Source: an uncultured Burkholderiales bacterium (GTDB lineage Bacteria; Pseudomonadota; Gammaproteobacteria; Burkholderiales; Burkholderiaceae_C). Taken from it: a stretch of DNA of 11,653 nucleotides. Positions 1-6,396 of this stretch are shown piece by piece (position 1 is the stretch's first letter; every line of letters starts with the position of its first letter). Where the stretch lies: contig CAIODK010000230.1 in NCBI GenBank assembly GCA_903856995.1, forward strand, positions 1-11,653, in the 5' to 3' direction. The position numbers were made by a program, and so were the translations under genes. The notes beneath the pieces are model-generated. The model had not been told where the DNA came from, ran no database searches, and was given only the letters and a program-made list of their open reading frames with translations.

Positions 1-433
1 GATCTTTGAAGCCACCAAAGGCCTCGTCGCGCTGGCGGGCTTGATAGGCGTACTTGATTTGCTTCACCGCGATGTGCGCACGATGGCGATGACACTGATT
101 GGGCGCTTTGGCCTCAACCCTGAGGCGCACTACCCATCGCTGCTGCTGCACTACGCCGACTTATTGCCAAACGCCGATGTGCAAATGCTGGTGATGCTGG
201 GGTCTGCCTATATTGTTCTGCGTTTGATCGAGACCACAGGTCTGTGGCTGGGTAAAGCGTGGGGTGAGTATTTGGGTGCGCTGTCGGGTGGCATCTACAT
301 TCCTTTTGAGCTGGCCCATTTGGTGCACGAACCTTCTCCGATGAACGCCTTGATCGTGGTGTTAAATGCGGTCATCGTCGGCTACCTAGCGCTCGCCTTG
401 TGGCATCGACGCCCGCATCGCGCACAGCCATGA
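1..433 (+). CDS. DUF2127 family membrane protein, C-terminal part (5' end outside window)
   Basis: The reading frame is open from base 2 to a TGA at 431-433, so the true start lies left of the window. The visible 143 residues begin with an IFEATKGL stretch followed by a hydrophobic segment. Further on come LRLIETTGLWLGKAWGEYL, GALSGGIYIPFEL and a hydrophobic C-terminal segment ending in a basic tail (HRRPHRAQP). This order (FEA-KG start, RLIE-GLW-W-EW/Y, GG-YIPFEL) is the pattern I associate with the DUF2127 family of small predicted inner-membrane proteins of unknown function. Three to four membrane segments are plausible. The stop codon overlaps the start of the downstream sugar kinase gene (ATGA at 430-433), so the two are probably co-transcribed and translationally coupled. 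No biochemical role can be assigned. Family call fairly sure; function unknown. Confidence 0.75.
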   Translation, partial: IFEATKGLVALAGLIGVLDLLHRDVRTMAMTLIGRFGLNPEAHYPSLLLHYADLLPNADVQMLVMLGSAYIVLRLIETTGLWLGKAWGEYLGALSGGIYIPFELAHLVHEPSPMNALIVVLNAVIVGYLALALWHRRPHRAQP

Positions 434-1359
434 CAGACATCCTCACCATCACCATGAATCCCGCTTTGGATGTGCTGACCAGCATCGACAAGGTGAGCGA
501 CACGCACAAGATGCGCTGCGGCGCGGTGCTGAAGCACCCAGGCGGCGGCGGCGTGAACGTGGCACGTGTGCTGCACCGCTTGGGCTCGAACTGCGTGGCG
601 TTGTATCTGGCGGGAGGCGTGACAGGCGAACGCCACCACAAGCTGATGACCACCGAAAAAGTGCGCTGCCATGTGATGCCCATCGCCGAAGAGACGCGTG
701 AGAGCTTTTCAGCGCACGAACTCTCCAGCGGCCACGACTTTCGGTTTGTGTTGCCAGGCCCCCATGTGTCCGCCGCCGAATACGAGGCCTGCCTTGACTA
801 CGTGGCGCAACACCTGCCCAAACAGTTTTTGGTCATCAGCGGGGGTTTAGCGCCGGGCGTGCCAGACAATTTTTATGCACGCTTGGCCGCACTGGCCAAG
901 CAAAACGGTGTCCGCGTGGTGCTAGACACCAGTGGCCCCGCGTTGGCCGAAGCGCTGAAGGTGGGCGTGTATTTGTTTAAACCCAGCTTGCGTGAGCTGC
1001 GCGATTTGACAGGCCAAGATTTGCCAGACCAAGATGCCCAAGTGGCAGCCGCGCAGCAGCTCATCCAAAGCGGCCAAGCCGAGATCGTGGCGGTGTCGCT
1101 GGGCGCAGATGGCGCATTGGTGGTCAGTGCCAACGAACATTGGCAAGCCCACAGCATCAAAGTGGATGTGCAAACCACAATTGGGGCGGGCGACAGCTTT
1201 GTAGCGGGCATGGTGTGGTCGCTGAGGCGGGGCGATACCTTACTTAAGGCGTTTCAGTACGGAATGGCGTCTGGTGCAGCTGCATTGTTGAGTTCTGGCA
1301 CCTCGCTGAGCCAAGCGGCTGATGTGCATATGCTTTTGCCAGAAGTAGTGATCAACTAA
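430..1359 (+). CDS. pfkB: 6-phosphofructokinase II-like PfkB-family sugar kinase
   Basis: This is a ribokinase/PfkB-fold kinase that probably phosphorylates fructose 6-phosphate (or a related phosphosugar such as tagatose 6-phosphate) with ATP in the cytoplasm. The start at 430 gives 309 residues, the same length as E. coli Pfk-2, and begins MTDILTITMNPALD, which matches the family N-terminus; a longer form from a TTG at 400 would add ten unaligned residues. Visible motifs are the sugar-site Asp14 (NPALD), the glycine-rich PGGGGVNVAR near residues 37-46, AGGVTGE near 61-67, SGGLAPGV near 137-144, and the signature TIGAGDSFVAGM with the likely catalytic base Asp255. The usual N-x-x-E motif reads S-L-R-E (Ser186 to Glu189). 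No Shine-Dalgarno sequence is visible; translation is probably coupled to the overlapping upstream DUF2127 gene. Fructose 1-phosphate or tagatose 6-phosphate kinase remains possible, but resemblance to Pfk-2 is strong. Confidence 0.85.
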   Translation: MTDILTITMNPALDVLTSIDKVSDTHKMRCGAVLKHPGGGGVNVARVLHRLGSNCVALYLAGGVTGERHHKLMTTEKVRCHVMPIAEETRESFSAHELSSGHDFRFVLPGPHVSAAEYEACLDYVAQHLPKQFLVISGGLAPGVPDNFYARLAALAKQNGVRVVLDTSGPALAEALKVGVYLFKPSLRELRDLTGQDLPDQDAQVAAAQQLIQSGQAEIVAVSLGADGALVVSANEHWQAHSIKVDVQTTIGAGDSFVAGMVWSLRRGDTLLKAFQYGMASGAAALLSSGTSLSQAADVHMLLPEVVIN

Positions 1360-1447
1360 TAGAAGCATGGCAAATATGAATGCGTTAATAACTAAATATG
1401 AGCTTTAAATATTTCATTATTTTTTAATATGTAAATAAAATAAATGC
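1360..1447. other. Extremely AT-rich intergenic gap
   Basis: Bases 1381-1440 contain 9 G/C out of 60 (15%), against about 60% in housekeeping genes of this window. The gap separates pfkB from the outer-membrane protein gene and must hold that gene's promoter. Many -10-like hexamers fit (for example TTAATA, TAATAT, TAAAAT), so no single promoter can be named. Runs of T (1420-1426) and A-tracts suggest curved, easily melted DNA, of the kind bound by H-NS/MvaT-type silencers. That binding is inference. No clear hairpin terminator for pfkB is seen here. Confidence 0.6.
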
Positions 1448-2692
1448 ATGAAATTTCTATTCAATATTTATGCACCATTACCGTTAACGTATTTAGCGCG
1501 GCTTGTCTCAGCACTGCTGATTGGATGCTTGGTGGTTTCACTCACCCATGCTACAGAGAGAAAACTCGACCCTGCAGACGCAGGCAACCCCATCAAGCTA
1601 GACCTGCAAATGGGTTTGGATGTTTGGCAGTTAAGTACGCCCGACCGCACGACATCAGTCCTCAAGGGCGTGGATAGGCTGTACTTAGCGGATAGCTACA
1701 CGACATGGACTTACCGAAATCCAGCCCCTTGGGTTAAGACCACAGGGGAATGGGATATCAATTCTCAGCTCAACTTGACTTACAAAGCGCGGGCAGATCA
1801 ATCGATGGGCGCCAAGGTCGATGATTTCAACCTCGATTACCGCCTATCACCCAAGCTTGGCTTTCGCACTGGCGTTCTAGATTACAAAACCAGTTGGTGT
1901 CGTACCTATGAAATCGATTCACCTTGGATCTATCAAATTGACCCTTTTTGCAGCAACCGGATTACCAACGAAAGTACCTTGGCATCCCCTGGCGTTCAGG
2001 CTTACGTTAATTTCACGCCAGGTGATTATTTGATTCAAGCCTTGGTGGGTATATATCGACCCAAAGTTTTTGGCTACAACAAAGAGGAGTTTTCCAACGT
2101 AGCCAACACGAAGGGGGTCGCAGTCAACGACCGATGGGGCTGGTCAATCAACGCGTTAAATCTGAACAGCGCCAGCGAATTAAGACTCAGTTGGCTGGGG
2201 GCTCGCCAAGAAAACAACCGCGACAGCGGAGGCTACAGGAGCCAAAATGCCGGTGCTTTATACGCGGGCGGTAGTTTTTTCCTCACCGAAAAACTAAATC
2301 TACGTGCGACTATTTTTCACAGCTTGGTGCGTCAAAACTCATACGATACTCCCCCCACCTACACGAAGATTCTTGAAACTAACATGGTTAGAGTGTCTAA
2401 AACACTGGAAGCCATCTACCAACATGATGCTCAAAACACGCTAGGTATCGCTGCATCTAGGTACACCAATAACTGGGGCTTAACAGGCATGAACGGATAT
2501 GAGCCTTACACCAACCCGAATTACTATTTATTCACGCAAAGTGCCAGCTCTGTGACTTGGCGACATAACTGGTCAGAAGGCATCCACAGTTCTATCCAGT
2601 GGACGCAGTCGAAAAATGACCAGCTACTGGGCAATACCGCCGCTAAGGCAAAAGGAACCGCGCTTGGATTTCGCATAGGTTACACCTACTAA
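1448..2692 (+). CDS. Predicted outer-membrane beta-barrel protein of unknown function
   Basis: I do not recognise the family. The 414-residue product starts with a long signal-peptide-like region: Lys2, Arg18, then a hydrophobic run (residues 19-33) and a cleavage-like THA motif, so the mature protein probably begins near Thr36. The mature part is rich in Tyr, Trp, Asn and Ser, shows alternating polar/aromatic strands (for example LNLTYKAR, KLGFRTGVLDY, LRLSWLGA, NLRATIFHSL), and ends in GFRIGYTY with a terminal aromatic residue, the usual signal for the BAM outer-membrane assembly machinery. Two cysteines at about 151 and 168 (SWC, PFC) could form an extracellular-loop disulfide. No Shine-Dalgarno sequence precedes ATG 1448. 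Two sampled 60-base lines are 42-43% GC, lower than neighbours, which hints at transfer or relaxed selection. A weak TTACA/TGTAA hairpin (2680-2704) followed by seven T residues might terminate it. A porin or surface barrel is the best guess; substrate unknown. Confidence 0.7.
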   Translation: MKFLFNIYAPLPLTYLARLVSALLIGCLVVSLTHATERKLDPADAGNPIKLDLQMGLDVWQLSTPDRTTSVLKGVDRLYLADSYTTWTYRNPAPWVKTTGEWDINSQLNLTYKARADQSMGAKVDDFNLDYRLSPKLGFRTGVLDYKTSWCRTYEIDSPWIYQIDPFCSNRITNESTLASPGVQAYVNFTPGDYLIQALVGIYRPKVFGYNKEEFSNVANTKGVAVNDRWGWSINALNLNSASELRLSWLGARQENNRDSGGYRSQNAGALYAGGSFFLTEKLNLRATIFHSLVRQNSYDTPPTYTKILETNMVRVSKTLEAIYQHDAQNTLGIAASRYTNNWGLTGMNGYEPYTNPNYYLFTQSASSVTWRHNWSEGIHSSIQWTQSKNDQLLGNTAAKAKGTALGFRIGYTY

Positions 2693-2777
2693 ACCGCGCT
2701 GTAATTTTTTTCATCCCCACTGTCGCACTATTCACAGGCCTTAGTCGACACCTCGGGCTACCATGTCTCTCATATTT

Positions 2778-2783
2778 AGGAGA
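2778..2783 (+). promoter_or_regulatory. Shine-Dalgarno site that fixes the oxidase start
   Basis: AGGAGA lies six bases upstream of ATG 2790. The frame is open from an earlier ATG at 2763, but that codon has no ribosome-binding site and would add nine residues absent from the family, so 2790 is preferred. Confidence 0.75.
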
Positions 2784-2789
2784 CCCTTG

Positions 2790-3944
2790 ATGCCCGTGAT
2801 TACCAACATCGAAGACTTGCGCGTTCTGGCCGAAAAACGCGTGCCGCGCATGTTCTATGACTACGCCGACTCTGGCAGCTGGACCGAGGGCACATACCGC
2901 GCCAACGAGGCGGATTTCCACAAAATCAAGCTTCGCCAGCGCGTCGCGGTGAACATGGAAAACCGCACCACCGCCACCAAGATGGTGGGTCTCGATGTGA
3001 AGATGCCTGTGGCGATTGCCCCAGTCGGCCTGACCGGCATGCAAAGCGCCGATGGTGAGATCAAAGCGGCGCGTGCTGCTGAAAAGTTTGGCATCCCCTT
3101 CATCCTCTCCACGATGAGCATTTGCTCCATCGAAGACGTGGCAGCCAACACCACCGCCCCTTTCATGTACCAGCTCTACATGATGCGCGACCGCGAAGCC
3201 ATGTCCAACATGATTGAGCGCGCACGCAAAGCCAAGTGCAGTGCCTTAGTTCTGACGCTTGATTTGCAGGTCATCGGCCAGCGTCACAAAGACCTGAAAA
3301 ACGGCCTCACCGCGCCACCCAGCCCGACCATCGCCAACATCATCAACCTCCTGATGAAGCCCCGCTGGTGTTTGGGCATGGCCGGCACGCGCCGCCACAC
3401 CTTTGGCAACTTGGTCGGCCACGTCAAAGGCGTCAGCAATATGCGCTCGCTGGCATCATGGACCAACGAACAGTTCGACCCACGTTTGTCATGGGAAGAC
3501 GTGGCATGGGTCAAGGCCCAGTGGGGTGGCAAGCTCATCCTCAAAGGCATTCAAGATGTGGAAGACGCCAAGCTGGCTGTGCAAAGCGGCGCTGACGCGA
3601 TCGTGGTCAGCAACCACGGCGGTCGTCAGTTAGACGGCGCGCAGTCGAGCATCGAAGCGCTACCCGCCATCGTGGCAGCTGTGGGCCCAGACATTGAGGT
3701 GTGGATGGACGGCGGCATTCGGTCCGGCCAAGACGTGCTCAAGGCTTGGGCGCTGGGCGCACGCGGCACGCTGATTGGCCGCGCCATGGTGTACGGCTTA
3801 GGTGCGATGGGTGAGGAAGGGGTGACGAAGGCCTTGCAAATCATCCACAAAGAGCTGGATGTGACGATGGCGTTTTGCGGTCACACCGACATCAACACCG
3901 TGACCCAAAACATTTTGTTACCCGGCACATTTCCGACGGCCTAA
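2790..3944 (+). CDS. lldD: FMN-dependent alpha-hydroxy-acid oxidase/dehydrogenase (LldD-type)
   Basis: The 384-residue product belongs to the FMN-dependent family of L-lactate dehydrogenase, glycolate oxidase and mandelate dehydrogenase. It oxidises a 2-hydroxy acid to the 2-keto acid, passing electrons to the respiratory chain or to oxygen. Visible in order: YDYADSGSWTE with substrate-site Tyr24; PVAIAPVGLTGM (FMN phosphate/flavin region, 73-84); QLY at 128-130; LTLD at 155-158 (Thr156, Asp158); Lys252 in LKGI; the hallmark SNHGGRQLD at 274-282 with catalytic His276 and substrate-binding Arg279; DGGIRSG at 307-313; and GR at 330-331 for the FMN phosphate. The LTLDLQVIGQRHKDLKNG variant of the central loop resembles LldD proteins of other Burkholderiales. 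The exact substrate cannot be read from sequence; L-lactate is the likeliest. The gene appears monocistronic, with a terminator hairpin just after its stop. I saw no convincing promoter in 2693-2789. Confidence 0.88.
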   Translation: MPVITNIEDLRVLAEKRVPRMFYDYADSGSWTEGTYRANEADFHKIKLRQRVAVNMENRTTATKMVGLDVKMPVAIAPVGLTGMQSADGEIKAARAAEKFGIPFILSTMSICSIEDVAANTTAPFMYQLYMMRDREAMSNMIERARKAKCSALVLTLDLQVIGQRHKDLKNGLTAPPSPTIANIINLLMKPRWCLGMAGTRRHTFGNLVGHVKGVSNMRSLASWTNEQFDPRLSWEDVAWVKAQWGGKLILKGIQDVEDAKLAVQSGADAIVVSNHGGRQLDGAQSSIEALPAIVAAVGPDIEVWMDGGIRSGQDVLKAWALGARGTLIGRAMVYGLGAMGEEGVTKALQIIHKELDVTMAFCGHTDINTVTQNILLPGTFPTA

Positions 3945-3951
3945 AACGATT

Positions 3952-3976
3952 CAACGCCGAATCAGGGCGTTGTTTT
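3952..3976. terminator. Probable bidirectional intrinsic terminator
   Basis: CAACGCC (3952-3958) and GGCGTTG (3966-3972) form a perfect 7-bp stem with a 7-base loop. On the + strand it is followed by TTTTGTT and lies seven bases after the oxidase stop. On the - strand the reverse hairpin is followed by AATCGTTTT, so it can also end the tautomerase transcript, whose last codons lie within the right arm. Strand set as unspecified because it probably serves both convergent genes. Confidence 0.65.
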
Positions 3977-4156
3977 GTTGCTCCACAAGACGCCACCTGT
4001 GGACCAATCGTGCTTCTTGATGTCAAAGAACAACACATCCACGGCGTCCGGGTTGCTGCCCAACGTTTTGCAAGTGGCTTCTGTCAAAGCGAGTGCCAAG
4101 TCACGTTTTTGCTCGGGCGTGCGGCCCTCCATGAGTTCTACGCGGATGGTGGGCAT
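3962..4156 (-). CDS. 4-oxalocrotonate tautomerase-family protein
   Basis: The 64-codon gene encodes a small tautomerase-superfamily subunit. After removal of Met the chain begins with Pro1, the catalytic base of the family, and continues with IRVELMEGRTPEQKRDL, matching the 4-OT pattern including Arg11. Length (63 residues after processing) is the usual 4-OT size; members assemble as hexamers and interconvert enol and keto acids in the cytoplasm. Two differences from classical 4-OT stand out by direct ungapped alignment: Asp39 where 4-OT has the substrate-binding Arg39, and Trp50 where it has Phe50. The exact substrate is therefore unlikely to be 2-hydroxymuconate and cannot be named. Start is certain: GAGGAG lies upstream at the right distance. 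The gene converges with the oxidase and is divergent from the polymerase gene. Confidence 0.8.
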   Translation of the reverse strand: MPTIRVELMEGRTPEQKRDLALALTEATCKTLGSNPDAVDVLFFDIKKHDWSTGGVLWSNKTTP

Positions 4157-4160
4157 GTCT

Positions 4161-4168
4161 TCTCCTCA
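4161..4168 (-). promoter_or_regulatory. Shine-Dalgarno site of the tautomerase gene
   Basis: On the - strand the sequence reads TGAGGAGA and stands about five bases before the ATG at 4156-4154. It is one of the strongest ribosome-binding sites in the window and supports expression of this short gene. Confidence 0.75.
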
Positions 4169-4187
4169 GGGTTAAAAGTAGTCACCG

Positions 4188-4193
4188 ATTATG
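4188..4193 (-). promoter_or_regulatory. Candidate -10 element for the tautomerase gene
   Basis: On the - strand this hexamer is CATAAT, five of six matches to the sigma-70 consensus TATAAT. It would give a leader of about 25 bases before the tautomerase start. No good -35 element is visible at the normal spacing, so the call is weak. Confidence 0.3.
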
Positions 4194-4203
4194 CTTGTGA
4201 CCT

Positions 4204-5481
4204 GTGAGCTCGCCTGAATCTACCCCACCCCAAATGCGCCGCATTGCGCATCTGGACATGGATGCGTTTTACGCCTCTGTCGAGTTGTTGCGCTACCCAC
4301 AGCTCAAGGGCTTGCCGGTGGTGATCGGTGGCGGACGCCGTCGCGAAGACGACATGTTGGCGCGCTTGCGTCAAGTGCACCCCGACTACGCGTGGTCGGA
4401 CAACAATCTGGATGAAATTCCGCTCGACTTTTTCCCTCGCATCTCGGGCTACACGGGCCGTGGCGTCATCACCACGGCCACCTATGCGGCTCGGAAATTT
4501 GGTGTGGGCTCGGCCATGGGCGTGATGAAAGCCGCCAAACTCTGCCCAGACGCGATCTTGCTGCCGGTGGACTTTGACCAGTACCGCCACTATTCACAAC
4601 GCTTCAAAGCCCTCATCACCGAGATCGCACCATTGATGGAGAACCGCGGCGTGGATGAGGTGTTCATCGACTTCACGCATGTTCCAGGCGGCCAACGCGA
4701 GGGTGGGCGCGTGTTGGCACGGCTCATCCAAAAAGCCATCTTTGACGACACCGGTCTGACCTGCTCCGTTGGGGTTGCCCCCAACAAACTGCTGGCCAAG
4801 ATGGCGAGTGAGTTCAACAAACCCAATGGCATTTCCATCGTCACCGAAGACGATTTGGTCAACCTGATCTGGCCCCTGCCCTGCCGCAAGGTGAACGGCA
4901 TTGGCCCGAAAGCCGAGGCCAAGCTAGCCACGCACGACATCCACACCATTGGCGACCTAGCCCAACGCGAACGCATGTGGCTGATAGAAAACTTTGGCAA
5001 GAGTTATGGCGCATGGCTGCACGAAGCGTCCCACGGCCAAGATGCCCGTCCGATCGAAACTGAGAGTGAACCGGTGAGCATCAGCCGTGAAACCACCTTC
5101 GAGCGCGACCTGCACGCGGTGCACGACCGAGAGGCCTTGAGCGCTATCTTCACGCGACTGTGCGCGCAAGTGGCTGCGGACTTACAGCGCAAAGGCTATG
5201 TGGGCAAGACCATTGGCATCAAGCTGCGCTACGACACATTTCAAAGCGTCACACGCGACCAGACATTAGCCGATCACACCCACAACGCCCAACAAATAAG
5301 GGAGGCGGGCGGCCAATGCCTCAAGCGCGTGGACCTCCAACGACGCCTGCGTTTGCTTGGCGTGCGCGTGGGCTCGTTGATGAAACTCGAAGACTGGCAA
5401 GCGCAAGGCCTCAGCGCCCAAGAAACACCGATTCAGCCCTATACCGCCTCCTTGTTTGGGGACGAACCACCTCAAACTTGA
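4204..5481 (+). CDS. dinB: Y-family translesion DNA polymerase, DinB (Pol IV)-like
   Basis: This is an error-prone polymerase that copies across damaged template bases. The 425-residue frame (GTG start) has HLDMDAFYASVE with metal-binding Asp18 and likely steric-gate Tyr23; TTATYAARKFGV at 90-101; the palm acidic pair Asp151-Glu152 in GVDEVFIDFT; SVGVAPNKLLAKMASEFNKP at 188-207; the helix-hairpin-helix segment NGIGPKAEAKL near 231-241; and a little-finger domain from about 290. Residues about 46-84 are an insertion relative to E. coli DinB. Near the C-terminus TASLF (414-418) resembles a degenerate beta-clamp-binding motif. An in-frame stop at 4198 makes GTG 4204 the longest start; ATG 4234, giving MRRIAHLDMD, fits the family N-terminus better, but neither has a Shine-Dalgarno site. 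No LexA box of the CTG-N10-CAG type is visible upstream, so SOS control is not supported here. All catalytic residues are present. Confidence 0.87.
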   Translation: MSSPESTPPQMRRIAHLDMDAFYASVELLRYPQLKGLPVVIGGGRRREDDMLARLRQVHPDYAWSDNNLDEIPLDFFPRISGYTGRGVITTATYAARKFGVGSAMGVMKAAKLCPDAILLPVDFDQYRHYSQRFKALITEIAPLMENRGVDEVFIDFTHVPGGQREGGRVLARLIQKAIFDDTGLTCSVGVAPNKLLAKMASEFNKPNGISIVTEDDLVNLIWPLPCRKVNGIGPKAEAKLATHDIHTIGDLAQRERMWLIENFGKSYGAWLHEASHGQDARPIETESEPVSISRETTFERDLHAVHDREALSAIFTRLCAQVAADLQRKGYVGKTIGIKLRYDTFQSVTRDQTLADHTHNAQQIREAGGQCLKRVDLQRRLRLLGVRVGSLMKLEDWQAQGLSAQETPIQPYTASLFGDEPPQT

Positions 5482-5507
5482 TAAGTTATTCGGCAAGCGA
5501 AAATAAA
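5478..5507 (+). promoter_or_regulatory. Candidate sigma-70 promoter of the three-gene sensory operon
   Basis: TTGATA (5478-5483, overlapping the dinB stop) and AATAAA (5502-5507) are separated by 18 bases; they match the -35 and -10 consensus at five and four of six positions. They lie in the 53-base gap before the binding-protein gene, the only sizeable gap upstream of the operon. Read-through from dinB is the alternative, since no terminator hairpin is seen in the gap. Confidence 0.3.
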
Positions 5508-5534
5508 CACATCGCCACCATCGGATTTTGAAAC

Positions 5535-6395
5535 ATGCACGCTTTCAATCGAACTCTGTTGGGTCTTATCGCCAGCGCTTGTCTTTGGAGCAGTGCCGCG
5601 CATGCTGCGTGCTTGGGAGACCCAAAAAGCAGTCGCATCCACACCTTTGATGTGGTGCCGCAGCTGACTGCGGCCAAGATTTACACCACCTGGTCGCCCC
5701 TGTTACAGCGCGTGGGCCAAGAGTCAGGCTTGTGCTTTGAACTACGGGTGTCCCCCACCATCCCAGAGTTCGAACAAAAGCTGCTCAAGGGTGAGCCCGC
5801 GTTTGTGTACCTCAACCCGTACCACGCGGTGCTGGCCTATCAAAAGCAAAAGTACCAGCCCTTATTGGCCGACAGCGAAGACTTGCTCACTGGCATCCTA
5901 GTGGTGCGGGCCGACAGCCCCATCAAAACTTTGGACGAGTTGAAAGGGCAAAACGTCGCCTTTCCTGCCCCAAATGCGTTTGCTGCCTCGTTGTTAATAC
6001 GCGCGGAATTGGCAAAAAAGAAAATCAACATCACCCCCAACTTCGTCAAAACGCACAGCAATGTGTACCGCTCGGTCATCGGCAAAGATACCGTGGCCGG
6101 TGGCGGCGTGAACAACACGCTGGACAATGAAGCACCCGAAGTGCGGCAGCAATTGCGCGTGCTGTTTGAAACAACGGCCTACACACCCCACCCCGTGGCA
6201 ACGCACCCGTCCGTTTCGGTGGCCGTGCGCGATCGGTTCCTCAAAGCCATGCTCAAACTCACGCAAGACGAAGAGGGGCGCAAGCTCCTAGATGGCATCA
6301 ATTTGCACAAGCCACAGCCTGTCACCTACGCCAAACACTATAAACCCCTAGAGTCTTTGCAACTTGAAAAATTCTTGGTCTTAACTGGACAGTGA
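5535..6395 (+). CDS. PhnD-like periplasmic substrate-binding protein, probable sensor partner
   Basis: The 286-residue product has a clear signal peptide: Arg6, a hydrophobic core (residues 8-20) and AHA at 22-24 before AC, so it is exported to the periplasm. The mature chain resembles the phosphate/phosphite/phosphonate-binding branch of ABC-type binding proteins: VPQLTAAKIYTTWSPLLQRV at the first lobe, FVYLNPYHAVLAY at 90-102, GILVVRADSPIKTLDELKGQ at 120-139, VAFPAPNAFAASLLIRAEL at 141-159, His174, and GGVNNTLDNEAPE at 190-202. The Ser-Thr-Ser loop that holds the phosphonate group in E. coli PhnD is replaced by NAFAAS, so the ligand may differ. Cys26 and Cys67 could form a disulfide. The gene ends one base before the histidine kinase start and no permease or ATPase gene is adjacent, which argues for a sensory role. 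No Shine-Dalgarno sequence is visible before ATG 5535. Confidence 0.8.
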   Translation: MHAFNRTLLGLIASACLWSSAAHAACLGDPKSSRIHTFDVVPQLTAAKIYTTWSPLLQRVGQESGLCFELRVSPTIPEFEQKLLKGEPAFVYLNPYHAVLAYQKQKYQPLLADSEDLLTGILVVRADSPIKTLDELKGQNVAFPAPNAFAASLLIRAELAKKKINITPNFVKTHSNVYRSVIGKDTVAGGGVNNTLDNEAPEVRQQLRVLFETTAYTPHPVATHPSVSVAVRDRFLKAMLKLTQDEEGRKLLDGINLHKPQPVTYAKHYKPLESLQLEKFLVLTGQ

Positions 6396-6396
6396 C

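Noticed and set aside
1444..1677. Alternative + strand frame starting MHEISIQ at the barrel gene start
   Set aside because: Only 77 codons, in a different frame from the barrel gene, and without signal peptide or strand pattern; the 1448 frame explains the region.
2656..2700. Nine-base direct repeat AACCGCGCT at 2656-2664 and 2692-2700 flanking the end of the barrel gene
   Set aside because: One short pair only, with no element between the copies; chance is a sufficient explanation and it is not an attachment site on this evidence.
2745..2776. Possible promoter TCGACA with CATATT before the oxidase gene
   Set aside because: Spacing of 20 bases is too long and the transcript start would overlap the ribosome-binding site.
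2643..3044. - strand open frame of 133 codons opposite the start of the oxidase gene
   Set aside because: Spans two genes and an intergenic region, has no family-like motif, and lies opposite the well-supported oxidase.
4157..4240. LexA (SOS) box upstream of the DinB-like gene
   Set aside because: No CTG-N10-CAG palindrome is present in the gap or around the start codons.
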